Shown in pieces: positions 1-6,312 of a stretch of 12,029 nt of DNA. The position numbers and the translations under genes are program-made. The notes below the pieces were generated by a model. The model did not search any database, was not told where the DNA came from, and was given only the letters and a program-made list of their open reading frames with translations. The stretch covers positions 1 to 12,029 of the forward strand of contig DAHVAU010000029.1 of assembly GCA_027314465.1 (NCBI GenBank), read 5' to 3'. The DNA is from Microcaldota archaeon (GTDB taxonomy: Archaea; Micrarchaeota; Micrarchaeia; Micrarchaeales; CABMGC01). Position 1 is the stretch's first letter, and each line of letters begins with the position of its first letter.

Positions 1-190
1 GCTTCTCCTTTGAGTCGTATATCTGGGCATAGGCGTCTCTGAGGTCTTCCTTGCTGCTTATCTTGCCGCCGGAGTATCGTATGCTGTAGAATGCCGCCTT
101 TGACTCCCTGAGGCTCCTGGCGAACCTCTCCCAGTTTGCGCGTGTCGGTTTACTGCTGAGCGTAGCGGCCTCTTCACTGATCCCTGCCAT
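1..190 (-). CDS. Partial protein of unknown function, second gene of the RHH operon
   Basis: An open frame starts with ATG at 190 and runs leftwards off the window; 63 codons are visible without a stop. The visible part is hydrophilic and probably helical. It begins MAGISEEAATLSSKPTRANW and continues with basic and acidic residues through a GGKISSKEDLRDAY stretch, with no signal peptide or membrane segment. I do not recognise a family. It starts 4 nt after the stop codon of the RHH gene, and GTGAT lies 4 nt before the ATG as a possible ribosome binding site, so the two genes are very likely co-transcribed and translationally linked. By position it could be the partner of the RHH protein, for example a toxin in a toxin-antitoxin pair, but the visible residues show no PIN, RelE/HigB-like or other known toxin motif, so this is only a positional guess. 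It could equally be an unrelated small cytoplasmic protein. Confidence 0.6.
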   Translation of the reverse strand, partial: MAGISEEAATLSSKPTRANWERFARSLRESKAAFYSIRYSGGKISSKEDLRDAYAQIYDSKEK

Positions 191-194
191 GCTA

Positions 195-413
195 TCACGA
201 TATGTATCCAAGAGCCCTGAGCTTCTCGATTATGGCGCTTCTGCTCTGCTTGGACCCCTTGTCAAGCTTCAGTTCGGCCACCGTTTCCCTGAGTATGTAC
301 GTGGAGTAATCAGATACCGACGAGAATCCGGTGCCCTGTATCGACCTGCTCACGTTCTCGAACAGGGCCGTTGGTATTGTTATGGTCGTGTACTTCCTCT
401 TCTTGTCCTTCAT
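195..413 (-). CDS. Ribbon-helix-helix (CopG/Arc-like) DNA-binding protein
   Basis: This is a 72-residue protein starting MKDKKRKYTTITIPTALFEN. The short beta strand KYTTITIP is followed by two helices separated by a turn (ALFENVSRSIQGTG, then FSSVSDYSTYILRETVAEL). This is the classic ribbon-helix-helix layout, with the conserved G-F-S-S-V-S-D-Y turn seen in many archaeal CopG-like proteins. The C-terminus ends in IIEKLRALGYIS, an amphipathic tail common in archaeal RHH proteins. The frame is open upstream to 455, but I chose the ATG at 413 because AGGTG lies about 7 nt before it and because upstream residues (MWYNVATLQYRCNG) would extend into the likely promoter. RHH proteins bind DNA as dimers, inserting the paired strands in the major groove of short palindromes. 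Two such palindromes lie just upstream of this gene, suggesting autoregulation. It may be an antitoxin or a simple transcription regulator. Confidence 0.85.
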   Translation of the reverse strand: MKDKKRKYTTITIPTALFENVSRSIQGTGFSSVSDYSTYILRETVAELKLDKGSKQSRSAIIEKLRALGYIS

Positions 414-431
414 CCCATTGCACCTGTATTG

Positions 432-447
432 TAATGTTGCTACATTA
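432..447. promoter_or_regulatory. Inverted repeat, candidate RHH operator at the transcription start
   Basis: This is a perfect palindrome with 6-bp arms, TAATGT-tgct-ACATTA. It lies at about the start point expected for the RHH gene (about 25 nt downstream of the TATA box on the minus strand). Its position and symmetry suit a binding site for the dimeric RHH protein encoded next to it. The link is inferred. Confidence 0.5.
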
Positions 448-461
448 TACCACATTGGTAT
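447..461. promoter_or_regulatory. Second inverted repeat, candidate RHH operator next to the TATA box
   Basis: This is a perfect palindrome with 6-bp arms, ATACCA-cat-TGGTAT. It touches the TATA box of the RHH promoter on one side and the first palindrome on the other. Occupation here would block TBP/TFB or polymerase access. Its arm sequence differs from that of the first palindrome, so the two need not bind the same protein. Confidence 0.45.
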
Positions 462-471
462 TTATAAATCC
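461..471 (-). promoter_or_regulatory. TATA box of the RHH operon
   Basis: Read on the minus strand this is GATTTATAAATA, a strong archaeal TATA element. Its centre is about 52 nt upstream of the RHH ATG at 413, which predicts transcription starting near 438 with a leader of about 25 nt that contains the AGGTG ribosome binding site. Confidence 0.6.
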
Positions 472-531
472 GTGCCAAGGCTTCGCATTCCGGCAGTAGG
501 CCATGCGTACGCCACTACTCCGAATACAAAG

Positions 532-540
532 ATTTAAATT
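532..540 (+). promoter_or_regulatory. TATA box of thrS
   Basis: ATTTAAATT, preceded by a purine-rich ACAAAG, lies about 30 nt before the thrS GTG at 566. A start point 25-27 nt downstream would fall near 561, giving an almost leaderless message. This fits the absence of a convincing ribosome binding site before the gene. Confidence 0.55.
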
Positions 541-565
541 GCTGGGGCAATAACTAAAACTGTCC

Positions 566-2257
566 GTGATTGCGTTGAGGATACTTGAGCTGGACTGCGA
601 CAGCGTGAGATACGAGGCGGTGAAGCCTGAGGCCGAGGTTTACGAGGATGCAAAGGAGAAGAGCGTGTGCGTTGATGATGTGCTGCTCGTGCTTGCCAGC
701 GTAGAGGAAGGCGATAGCGACCAGACCGCGCAGGCCGCAGTCAGAGACATAACCAAGTTCATGGGGCAGCTGGGCAGGAAGAAGGTCATGCTCTACCCGT
801 ACGCGCACCTGAGTAGCTATCTTGCCAGGCCGCGCGAGGCGATGGCAATAGTGAACGGGATGTACGCGAGCCTCTCTGAGAGTTTCGAGGCGTACAAAGC
901 CCCGTTCGGATGGACAAAGAAGCCGACTTTCGCAATAAAAGGGCACCCGCTTGCAGAGCAGGCGAGGAGCTACGGCCCCGCAGCTGGAGAAAAGGCGTAC
1001 AAGAAGGCAAAGCCCGTTGAGGCTAACACTGCAATAGTCAGGAAGAGCGACTGGTCAGGCCTTCCAAAGGGGGACCACAGGACCATAGGCGAGCAGCTGG
1101 ACCTGTACAGCTTCCAGGAGGTGTCGCCGAGCATGGTGTACTGGCACCCTAACGGCCACGTGATCTATAGAGAGCTGGTCAAGTTCATACGCGAACTTGA
1201 GGAGGCTGATGGATACGAGGAGACGAGCACTCCGGCCCTATCAAACACCGCTCTGTGGCATGTGAGCGGCCACTACGAGCACTACAAGGACAACATGTTC
1301 ATGTTCCAAAGCGACATGGGAGAGCTGGGGCTCAAGCCCATGAACTGCCCGTCGACAATACTCATCTACAAGTCGAAGAGGTGGAGCTACAGGGACCTGC
1401 CTTTCAGGACAGCCACATTTGACAAGCTTTACAGAAAGGAGGTCAGCGGGGCGCTGAGCGGGCTATTCAGGGTCATGGAGCTGACTCAGGACGACGGGCA
1501 CATCTTCCTTACGGAGGAGCAGGTGGAGAAGGAGGCGGAGAGGTTTCTTAGGTTCGTACAGAAGGTGTACGACACATTCGGCATGAGATTCACCGCAAAG
1601 CTCTCGACAAAGCCCAAGGAGTCGATGGGAGACGGCGAGCTGTGGGACAAAGCCACTGCTATGCTCAGGGACGCACTAAAAAGGAGCGGGATGCCGTACG
1701 AGATAAAGGAGGGGGAGGGCGCATTCTACGGCCCGAAGATAGATTTCGACGTGCATGATTCAATGGGAAGGGCATGGCAGCTGGCCACCATGCAGGTGGA
1801 TTACCAGCAGCCGATAAACTTCGGGCTGGAGTACGCAGGAGAGGACGGGAAGCTGCACACCCCGGTGATAATACACAGGGCAGCCCTGGGATCGGTTGAG
1901 CGCTTTGCGGCGATACTTGTTGAGCATTACAAGGGCAAGTTCCCGGCATGGCTTGCGCCAGTGCAGGTGATAGTCGCATCGCTCTCAGAGCAGCTGGGCG
2001 AATACGCGCAGAAGGTATACGGCAGTCTGAAGGATGAAGGGCTGCGCGCTGCCCTGGACATATCGGACCGCACGCTGCAGTACAAGATACGCGACGCGAA
2101 GATGAAGGAGATACCGTACACCATCATACTCGGCAAGAAGGAGGAGGAAGCCAGAACAATATCTGTAAGGATGAGGGATGGCACGCAGAAGAACCAGATC
2201 AGGCTTGAGGAATTTGTAGCTATGCTCAAGCAGGAGATAGGCAGCAGGAAGTACTGA
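566..2257 (+). CDS. thrS: Threonyl-tRNA synthetase, archaeal type with N-terminal editing domain
   Basis: Class II synthetase that charges tRNA-Thr in the cytoplasm; 563 residues, slightly shorter than the usual 610-630 of archaeal enzymes. The N-terminal domain (about 1-150) is the archaeal D-aminoacyl-deacylase-like editing module that removes mischarged serine. It carries the conserved YPYAHLSSYLA (His81), PFGWTKK (Lys118) and KGHPLAE segments. The catalytic core begins near 180 (SPSMVYWHPNGHVI). Motif 1 is around 217-225, motif 2 is YRKEVSGALSGLFRVMELTQDD (289-310), and motif 3 is IIHRAALGSVERF (435-447). All three zinc/threonine ligands are present: Cys261 (MNCP), His312 (DDGHIF) and His437. 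The anticodon-binding domain starts near 463 (LAPVQVIVA). The frame opens with GTG at 566; an in-frame TTG at 575 would give MRILELDCD, which matches the usual archaeal N-terminus better, so the true start may be 575. It ends 6 bp from the convergent coiled-coil gene. Confidence 0.97.
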   Translation: MIALRILELDCDSVRYEAVKPEAEVYEDAKEKSVCVDDVLLVLASVEEGDSDQTAQAAVRDITKFMGQLGRKKVMLYPYAHLSSYLARPREAMAIVNGMYASLSESFEAYKAPFGWTKKPTFAIKGHPLAEQARSYGPAAGEKAYKKAKPVEANTAIVRKSDWSGLPKGDHRTIGEQLDLYSFQEVSPSMVYWHPNGHVIYRELVKFIRELEEADGYEETSTPALSNTALWHVSGHYEHYKDNMFMFQSDMGELGLKPMNCPSTILIYKSKRWSYRDLPFRTATFDKLYRKEVSGALSGLFRVMELTQDDGHIFLTEEQVEKEAERFLRFVQKVYDTFGMRFTAKLSTKPKESMGDGELWDKATAMLRDALKRSGMPYEIKEGEGAFYGPKIDFDVHDSMGRAWQLATMQVDYQQPINFGLEYAGEDGKLHTPVIIHRAALGSVERFAAILVEHYKGKFPAWLAPVQVIVASLSEQLGEYAQKVYGSLKDEGLRAALDISDRTLQYKIRDAKMKEIPYTIILGKKEEEARTISVRMRDGTQKNQIRLEEFVAMLKQEIGSRKY

Positions 2258-2263
2258 GCGCAG

Positions 2264-3475
2264 TTACAGCACCAGGTATACCTGCATCTTGTAGTTGTCC
2301 AGTATCTCTTTTTCTATCTGGCTCCTGAGAACCGCCCTGTATCTCGTCACACCGTCCACTTCGTGGTCAAGGCGCTTCATCTCCTGTGCGGATTTTGACA
2401 TGCTGTCCCTGCCTGCCTTGAGCCCGTCCATGACCCTCTCCATGCCCCTTATTTCCGCCTCAATGGCGGACCTGCGGCTCTTGTGCAGCGAGAGGTCCTC
2501 GATAAGAACATAAGGCTCGGCGGCAGTAAGATCGGATAATGCTTCCAGCAGCTCGGCCTTGTTCTTTATGTCCGATGAGCCGTCCACGAACATCCTTAGC
2601 TCAGCTACCATGCCCATGAACTGCTCGTAATCGTGCCTGTTCTTTATAGCTGAGATCGGGTCCTCCATGAAGTACGCGAGCTTTGGCTTCTTCTGCACGT
2701 CATGATCGAACTTGCGCGACACCTTTACCAGCGGCGCAGTAAGAAGCTCAAGCTTTGATGACACGCCTGATATGCTGCCCTGCACCGCGCTCAGCTCGTC
2801 TGACTTGGCGCTGATCGTCTGGCCCAGGGCCTGCTCCTCGGCGTCTATTGAGGCAGGATCCGATACCTGTGCGCTCTTTGATAGAGCCTCTATGCCGCTG
2901 CTCAGCGCAGCCATCTGCTCGGATAGCGCCGAGAACTTTGCCATGTCCCCAGTTATGGCGCAGTATGCCTCGTAGTCCCCGATCCTCTTCTCGAGCTCCT
3001 CGCTGAGCGCGTCCCTGAGCTTTTCTATGGACGAGAAGTGCTTCTTGAACGAGCCCAGGTGCTTTGAGTAGCAGTAGAGAACAGTCTTGAAGTTGGCGTT
3101 GGCCCGCAGTATCTTGTCAACAGTGGCCTCGACCCTGCCCAGTATGGTCTTGTACCTGACGTATATGTTCGCATCCGTGTTCTCCAGGTCAAGTTCGCCT
3201 ATAAGGTTCCTGAGGGCCGTAGAGTATGCCGATTTCTGGGTCTTTATGGCATTTATGTTGGGATTCCACATATCCTCGGTGTCAGGCTCGGCATTCAGCC
3301 TCTCGAATGCATCGCACGACGCAGCGAACTCGCTCTTCACGGCCCTGAGCCTTGCAACTATGCCGGATGCCCTTGGCTCAAGTGGCGCCAGTTTGCTGTT
3401 GAACAGGGACAGAAGAGTCTCAGGCAGCTCTCCAGGAGCAACCCTCTTTTCCGTTTGCTTCTTGTCGAAGAACAT
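2264..3475 (-). CDS. Long coiled-coil protein encoded downstream of dnaG, function unknown
   Basis: A 403-residue soluble protein with no signal peptide or membrane segment. It starts with a short basic head (MFFDKKQTEKR) and an ELPETLLSLF segment. Long helical, heptad-like stretches follow at about 36-60, 75-130, 145-245 and 330-395, rich in Ala, Ser, Leu, Glu and Lys. A break near 252-285 (KVSRKFDHDVQKKPKLAYFM...DPISAIKNRHDYEQF) may be a small globular or hinge region. No ATPase P-loop or hook motif is visible, so it is not a complete SMC/Rad50. The layout (charged head, ELP segment, an N-rich turn, then long coils) recalls uncharacterised archaeal coiled-coil proteins, but I cannot name the family. 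It lies 46 nt after dnaG on the same strand, suggesting one operon. I chose the ATG at 3475, with GTGAT just before it; a GTG at 3490 would add five residues (MCCDL). Confidence 0.8.
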   Translation of the reverse strand: MFFDKKQTEKRVAPGELPETLLSLFNSKLAPLEPRASGIVARLRAVKSEFAASCDAFERLNAEPDTEDMWNPNINAIKTQKSAYSTALRNLIGELDLENTDANIYVRYKTILGRVEATVDKILRANANFKTVLYCYSKHLGSFKKHFSSIEKLRDALSEELEKRIGDYEAYCAITGDMAKFSALSEQMAALSSGIEALSKSAQVSDPASIDAEEQALGQTISAKSDELSAVQGSISGVSSKLELLTAPLVKVSRKFDHDVQKKPKLAYFMEDPISAIKNRHDYEQFMGMVAELRMFVDGSSDIKNKAELLEALSDLTAAEPYVLIEDLSLHKSRRSAIEAEIRGMERVMDGLKAGRDSMSKSAQEMKRLDHEVDGVTRYRAVLRSQIEKEILDNYKMQVYLVL

Positions 3476-3521
3476 CAGATCACAGCACACCCGATTCAGG
3501 CACGCATGGCGCCTGGAGTTG

Positions 3522-4910
3522 TCAGGAGATCTTTCCCTGCTCCTTGGTGTAAAGCACTATGTCGTGGAACTTTCTTGTAAGCGGGTTTGCCTTTACCCCG
3601 TATATTGCCTTTATGTTCTTCTGCAGCGCCAGTTCCACGAGCCTCTGGGTTATAACCCCGTCAAGCACTATGGCATACGCGCCCTTCGAGTAGTCTATCT
3701 CCGAGAGCAGCTCCCTTATTGGCACCTCCTTCTGGACATTGCCGGCGCTGTCGTATAGCCTGCTTCTAAGGGTGCCTGACAGCTCGTCAAGGCCGGTAGC
3801 GACCTGGGCCATTACCTGCGCCTCTAGCACCGGCTTTTGCTCCTGCTCTGCCGCCTCTGCCTTGCCCAGAGACGATGCAGGAGTATACGCCTTCTGGTCT
3901 ATCTTGGCAACCTCCTGCGATATTGTGCGCGCGCTGCTAATCGGGCTCTCGCGCGGCGCTAGAGCAGGCTCCTGGGTCCTTGCCTGTTCAGGCCTTGGCT
4001 CCGGACGCTGCAGCTCGGATCTTTGCGTCTGCATTGGCTGCGCAGGCTCTGGCCTTCTCTGGAACCTGTTCTGGCTTCCAAGACCCCTGTACTGATCCAC
4101 AGGGATCCTGGTCCTTAGGGCCTTTATTATCTCCTTGCGCGTCAGGTCCTCGACCTCCTTGCCATCAGGTGCCTTTGCTATGTAGTCTATGTCGGCCACG
4201 TTGAGTATGGATCTTGCTATCATGTCGCCGCCCCTGTCTCCGTCGACAAACAGAGTCGTGTCCTTCTGCGATGCAAGGTCTATTATCGACTTTGGTATGT
4301 TGCTGGCAGCGCCGCCCACAGCTATTGCTGTTGCTATGTCGTTTCTGAGCAGGTTAAGCACGTCTGCCCTGCCCTCCACTATGACCAGCTCATCGCTCGA
4401 TGCTATCTCAGGACCGGCAGCCAGCTGCTCAGGGCCGTAAGAGGTTATCTCGCTGGCGCGCACATCAGACTGCACCATCTCCGATATCTCTTTGCTGTCA
4501 GGTATCTCTGTGTCGAGCAGCTTCTTTACGAGCTCCTTTGCCCTTGCAAGTATCTTCCTCCTCTTCTCAGACCTTGTATCTTCAACCTTGTCCACAGAGA
4601 AGTTGGCCTCGTACGGGCCTACCCTGTCAACTGATTCCACTGCTGCGGCCAGTATGCACGTCTCTATTCTGTCCAGCGATGCGGGAAGGTGCAGCTTGCC
4701 GAACGTCTTGTTCGAGCTCTGCTGCACGTCTATCTCGATCCTGCCTATCTTGCCGTTCTTCTGCAGCTCGCGCAGGTCGAGATCGCTTCCAAGAAGCCCC
4801 TCGGTCTGCCCGAATACCGCGCCTATTATGTCCGGCTTGTCCACCACTCCCTCTATTGTGAACTTCGCTTCTACCATGTACTTTACAATCTCAAGATATG
4901 TCTTTGCCAT
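3522..4910 (-). CDS. dnaG: Archaeal DnaG-like primase / exosome-associated Toprim protein
   Basis: A 462-residue archaeal DnaG. The N-terminal part (1-110) contains the family signature IIGAVFGQTEGLLG-DLDLRELQK-GKIGRIEID. The Toprim domain (about 172-260) shows the catalytic glutamate in VEGRADV (Glu179) and the metal-binding DGDRGGD (223-229), so the active site is intact. A Pro/Gln/Arg-rich linker (about 276-345) replaces any zinc or helicase-binding domain. The C-terminal domain (from about 365) carries YAIVLDGVITQRLVELA, which is typical of the family. Archaeal DnaG has primer-synthesis activity in vitro in some species and binds the RNA exosome through its Csl4/Rrp4 cap, directing it to A-rich tails, so its role may be RNA decay as much as replication. 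The start is the ATG at 4910, preceded by GGATGAGATA as a ribosome binding site. It heads an apparent operon with the coiled-coil gene. Confidence 0.96.
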   Translation of the reverse strand: MAKTYLEIVKYMVEAKFTIEGVVDKPDIIGAVFGQTEGLLGSDLDLRELQKNGKIGRIEIDVQQSSNKTFGKLHLPASLDRIETCILAAAVESVDRVGPYEANFSVDKVEDTRSEKRRKILARAKELVKKLLDTEIPDSKEISEMVQSDVRASEITSYGPEQLAAGPEIASSDELVIVEGRADVLNLLRNDIATAIAVGGAASNIPKSIIDLASQKDTTLFVDGDRGGDMIARSILNVADIDYIAKAPDGKEVEDLTRKEIIKALRTRIPVDQYRGLGSQNRFQRRPEPAQPMQTQRSELQRPEPRPEQARTQEPALAPRESPISSARTISQEVAKIDQKAYTPASSLGKAEAAEQEQKPVLEAQVMAQVATGLDELSGTLRSRLYDSAGNVQKEVPIRELLSEIDYSKGAYAIVLDGVITQRLVELALQKNIKAIYGVKANPLTRKFHDIVLYTKEQGKIS

Positions 4911-4946
4911 TATCTCATCCTAGTGTTGTGTTGCAAGAAGGCTCAG

Positions 4947-4961
4947 CTGGATATGATCCAG
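4947..4961 (-). repeat. Inverted repeat in the presumed 5' leader of dnaG
   Basis: CTGGAT-atg-ATCCAG is a perfect 6-bp stem with a 3-nt loop. It lies about 37-51 nt before the dnaG ATG and downstream of the likely TATA box, so it would be part of the mRNA leader or overlap the transcription start. It could be an operator or a small hairpin. Confidence 0.35.
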
Positions 4962-4989
4962 AATAAGGACTGCCTACGGCCGCTGCGCG

Positions 4990-5000
4990 CATTATACACA
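4990..5000 (-). promoter_or_regulatory. Candidate TATA box of dnaG
   Basis: On the minus strand this reads GTGTATAATG, an AT-rich island in GC-rich surroundings. It predicts a transcript starting near 4967 with a leader of about 57 nt containing the GGATGAGATA ribosome binding site. It is the best candidate between dnaG and the AT-rich block to its right, but a single match of this kind is weak evidence. Confidence 0.35.
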
Positions 5001-5192
5001 CTCCAGTAAAAACAGCTCAGAGGTGCGCGCGGAAGCCGTATCTCCCGCAATTTGTGCCCGAATAAGTATAAGCTATCATAAACCACACTTGGCGTCTTCT
5101 TACTAATAACCTATTGGAATACGAAGGTTAATAATCTTTATGTACCATGCGACAGCTGACTCTGACGGCACTGCGCCAGGCGTGTGCCAAGC

Positions 5193-5202
5193 CTTAATAA
5201 CT
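5193..5202 (+). promoter_or_regulatory. Candidate TATA box of hjc
   Basis: CTTAATAACT lies about 35 nt before the hjc TTG at 5232. A start 25-27 nt downstream would fall around 5223, at or just inside the AGGTG at 5222-5226, so an upstream AT-rich element near 5128-5145 may be the real promoter instead. Confidence 0.3.
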
Positions 5203-5231
5203 TACCCTGGGAATAATGCTCAGGTGTATTC

Positions 5232-5726
5232 TTGCAAAGGTACATCAAGGGCGCCAGGAGCGAGCGTGAACTGCTCGCAAAGTTCTATGACAATGGTTAT
5301 TCGGTGCTAAGAAGCGCCGGCTCCGGGGTGAGTTCTCTTGGCCCTGACATAATAGCGATAAAAGACGGCATATGCTTATCCTTTGAGTGCAAGGCCTGGG
5401 ACCGTGGCAGCCTATCCATCGATCCCGAATCTTTCGACAAGCTGCTCAGATGGGAGAGGAACACGTCCTCGCATACCTTCGTTGCATGGCGCAGAAAAAA
5501 CAGGGGCTGGCTGTTTGTCAAGACCGGCGAGTTCAGCAGAGCAGAGCGCAACTACAACGTGACAATGAAAAGGGCCATGCAGATAAACCGGGGCATAGAC
5601 CAGGTGCTTGCCATAGGCCTTGCAAAGCGCGCTGCGATTGCAGAGCCGATTGTTGTGCATGGCGCTACTGACGCAGATGGCAGCGCGCAGCAGTCTGCAG
5701 ATATGCAGGGCCTTCCTGTCAGCTGA
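5232..5726 (+). CDS. hjc: Holliday junction resolvase Hjc
   Basis: A 164-residue nuclease of the archaeal Hjc family, which as a dimer cuts four-way DNA junctions during recombination and fork repair. The N-terminal half has the full restriction-endonuclease-like active site: KGARSERELL (Glu11), YSVLRSAGSG (Ser28), GPDIIA (Asp39) and FECKAWDRGSL (Glu52 and Lys54, the E-x-K motif). The conserved TFVAWRRKNRGWLFVKTGEF strand follows at 82-101. The protein is longer than the usual 120-140 residues; the tail from about 128 (AIGLAKRAAIAEPIVVHG...) is Ala-, Gln- and Asp-rich and looks disordered. The start codon is TTG, chosen because AGGTG sits 5 nt before it and because MQRYIKGARSERE fits the family N-terminus exactly. 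Its last 8 bp overlap the end of the convergent membrane-protein gene. Confidence 0.95.
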   Translation: MQRYIKGARSERELLAKFYDNGYSVLRSAGSGVSSLGPDIIAIKDGICLSFECKAWDRGSLSIDPESFDKLLRWERNTSSHTFVAWRRKNRGWLFVKTGEFSRAERNYNVTMKRAMQINRGIDQVLAIGLAKRAAIAEPIVVHGATDADGSAQQSADMQGLPVS

Positions 5727-6312
5727 GCTCCACAGCTACTGGGCATGAGAGCATATAGGCGCTGTTCCCGTACACATTCATGTGCGATGCGGTTATTGAT
5801 GTGCTGTTTGTGTCACTGTAGTTGAGCGTTATTGATGGCCTTGAGTACGCAAGGCCTGAGCATAGTGACGCGCTCGCGTACTGTGGATTGGCAAGGCCCA
5901 GCGACTGCTGGTACGTGCAGGAGCTGTTCTGCGCGTCTATGTAGTATACGCCTATAGCAGAGTCCTTGCGCGTGTATGCGACTACCTGCACCATCTTCGA
6001 TATGCAGACGCTCTCGTTGGCGTACTGCGCTGGACCTGAGTACACCGCAACAATGCTTACGTTTGGAGCTGACTGGAACGTTGACTTGAATGTAGAGAAT
6101 GGGACAGAGCCCACAAGCGAGGGTATGGTAATTATTGCACCTATTATAGCAGCTGCGGCTATAAGCACGGCTATTATGATCCAGTTCGGTCCCTTTTGCC
6201 TTCCTTCATCGCCGCTGGGCCCGGGCGCCTTCTTGTGCGCAGCTGCCTTGGCTGGATTTGCGCGCTGCGATGCGCCCTTGCTGCCTCTTCTACTGATCTC
6301 TGCCAAATCCAT
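5719..6312 (-). CDS. Single-span membrane protein with a four-cysteine outside domain
   Basis: A 197-residue protein. Residues 1-43 are a basic, Ala/Lys/Pro-rich cytoplasmic tail. Residues 44-66 (WIIIAVLIAAAAIIGAIITIP) are one membrane segment, and 70-197 should face outside. The outside domain has several N-x-S/T sites and four cysteines (103, 132, 151, 190), probably paired. Its order of strands and cysteines resembles the C-terminal domain of the gene just upstream (see findings). I chose the ATG at 6312 because it overlaps the upstream stop codon by one base (TGATG), indicating translational coupling; an in-frame ATG at 6339 would add nine residues but lies inside the upstream gene. I recognise no named family. 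A role in the cell envelope, in a complex with the upstream product, is inferred from coupling and topology. The 3' end overlaps hjc by 8 bp on the opposite strand. Confidence 0.85.
   Translation of the reverse strand: MDLAEISRRGSKGASQRANPAKAAAHKKAPGPSGDEGRQKGPNWIIIAVLIAAAAIIGAIITIPSLVGSVPFSTFKSTFQSAPNVSIVAVYSGPAQYANESVCISKMVQVVAYTRKDSAIGVYYIDAQNSSCTYQQSLGLANPQYASASLCSGLAYSRPSITLNYSDTNSTSITASHMNVYGNSAYMLSCPVAVELS

Larger units (their letters stand above)
4911..5231. other. 321-nt intergenic region between divergent dnaG and hjc
   Basis: I see no convincing gene here: no tRNA arm sequences such as a GGTTCRAATCC T-arm, and no open frame with a ribosome binding site. It holds the promoter-like elements of the two divergent genes, a hairpin-forming repeat in the dnaG leader (4947-4961) and a 6-bp inverted repeat TAACCT...AGGTTA (5107-5130). 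Base composition becomes AT-rich between about 5050 and 5150, unlike the flanking coding DNA. Confidence 0.6.

Noticed and set aside
572..628. CXXC thioredoxin or DsbA activity in the C-terminal domain of the 684-residue protein
   Set aside because: Those residue positions (572-628) and the rest of the domain have four separated cysteines but no C-x-x-C motif, so a structural disulfide role is more likely than redox catalysis. Coordinates here are residue numbers; the domain lies at about 6315-6653 in the DNA.
554..946. Minus-strand open frame of 130 codons over the 5' part of thrS
   Set aside because: It is antisense to the well-supported editing domain of ThrRS and shows no domain of its own.
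2264..3475. SMC/Rad50/SbcC ATPase reading of the coiled-coil protein
   Set aside because: There is no Walker A glycine-rich loop, ABC signature or Walker B at the ends, and no CxxC hook in the middle.
3087..3758. Long plus-strand open frame of 223 codons
   Set aside because: It runs antisense across the coiled-coil gene and the 3' end of dnaG, has a low-complexity Ser/Leu-rich composition, and lacks a ribosome binding site or recognisable domain.
4911..5231. tRNA, rRNA or other structured RNA gene in the longest gene-free stretch
   Set aside because: No T-arm consensus, no acceptor-stem pairing at tRNA spacing and no CCA-adjacent stem were found by eye; only short inverted repeats are present.
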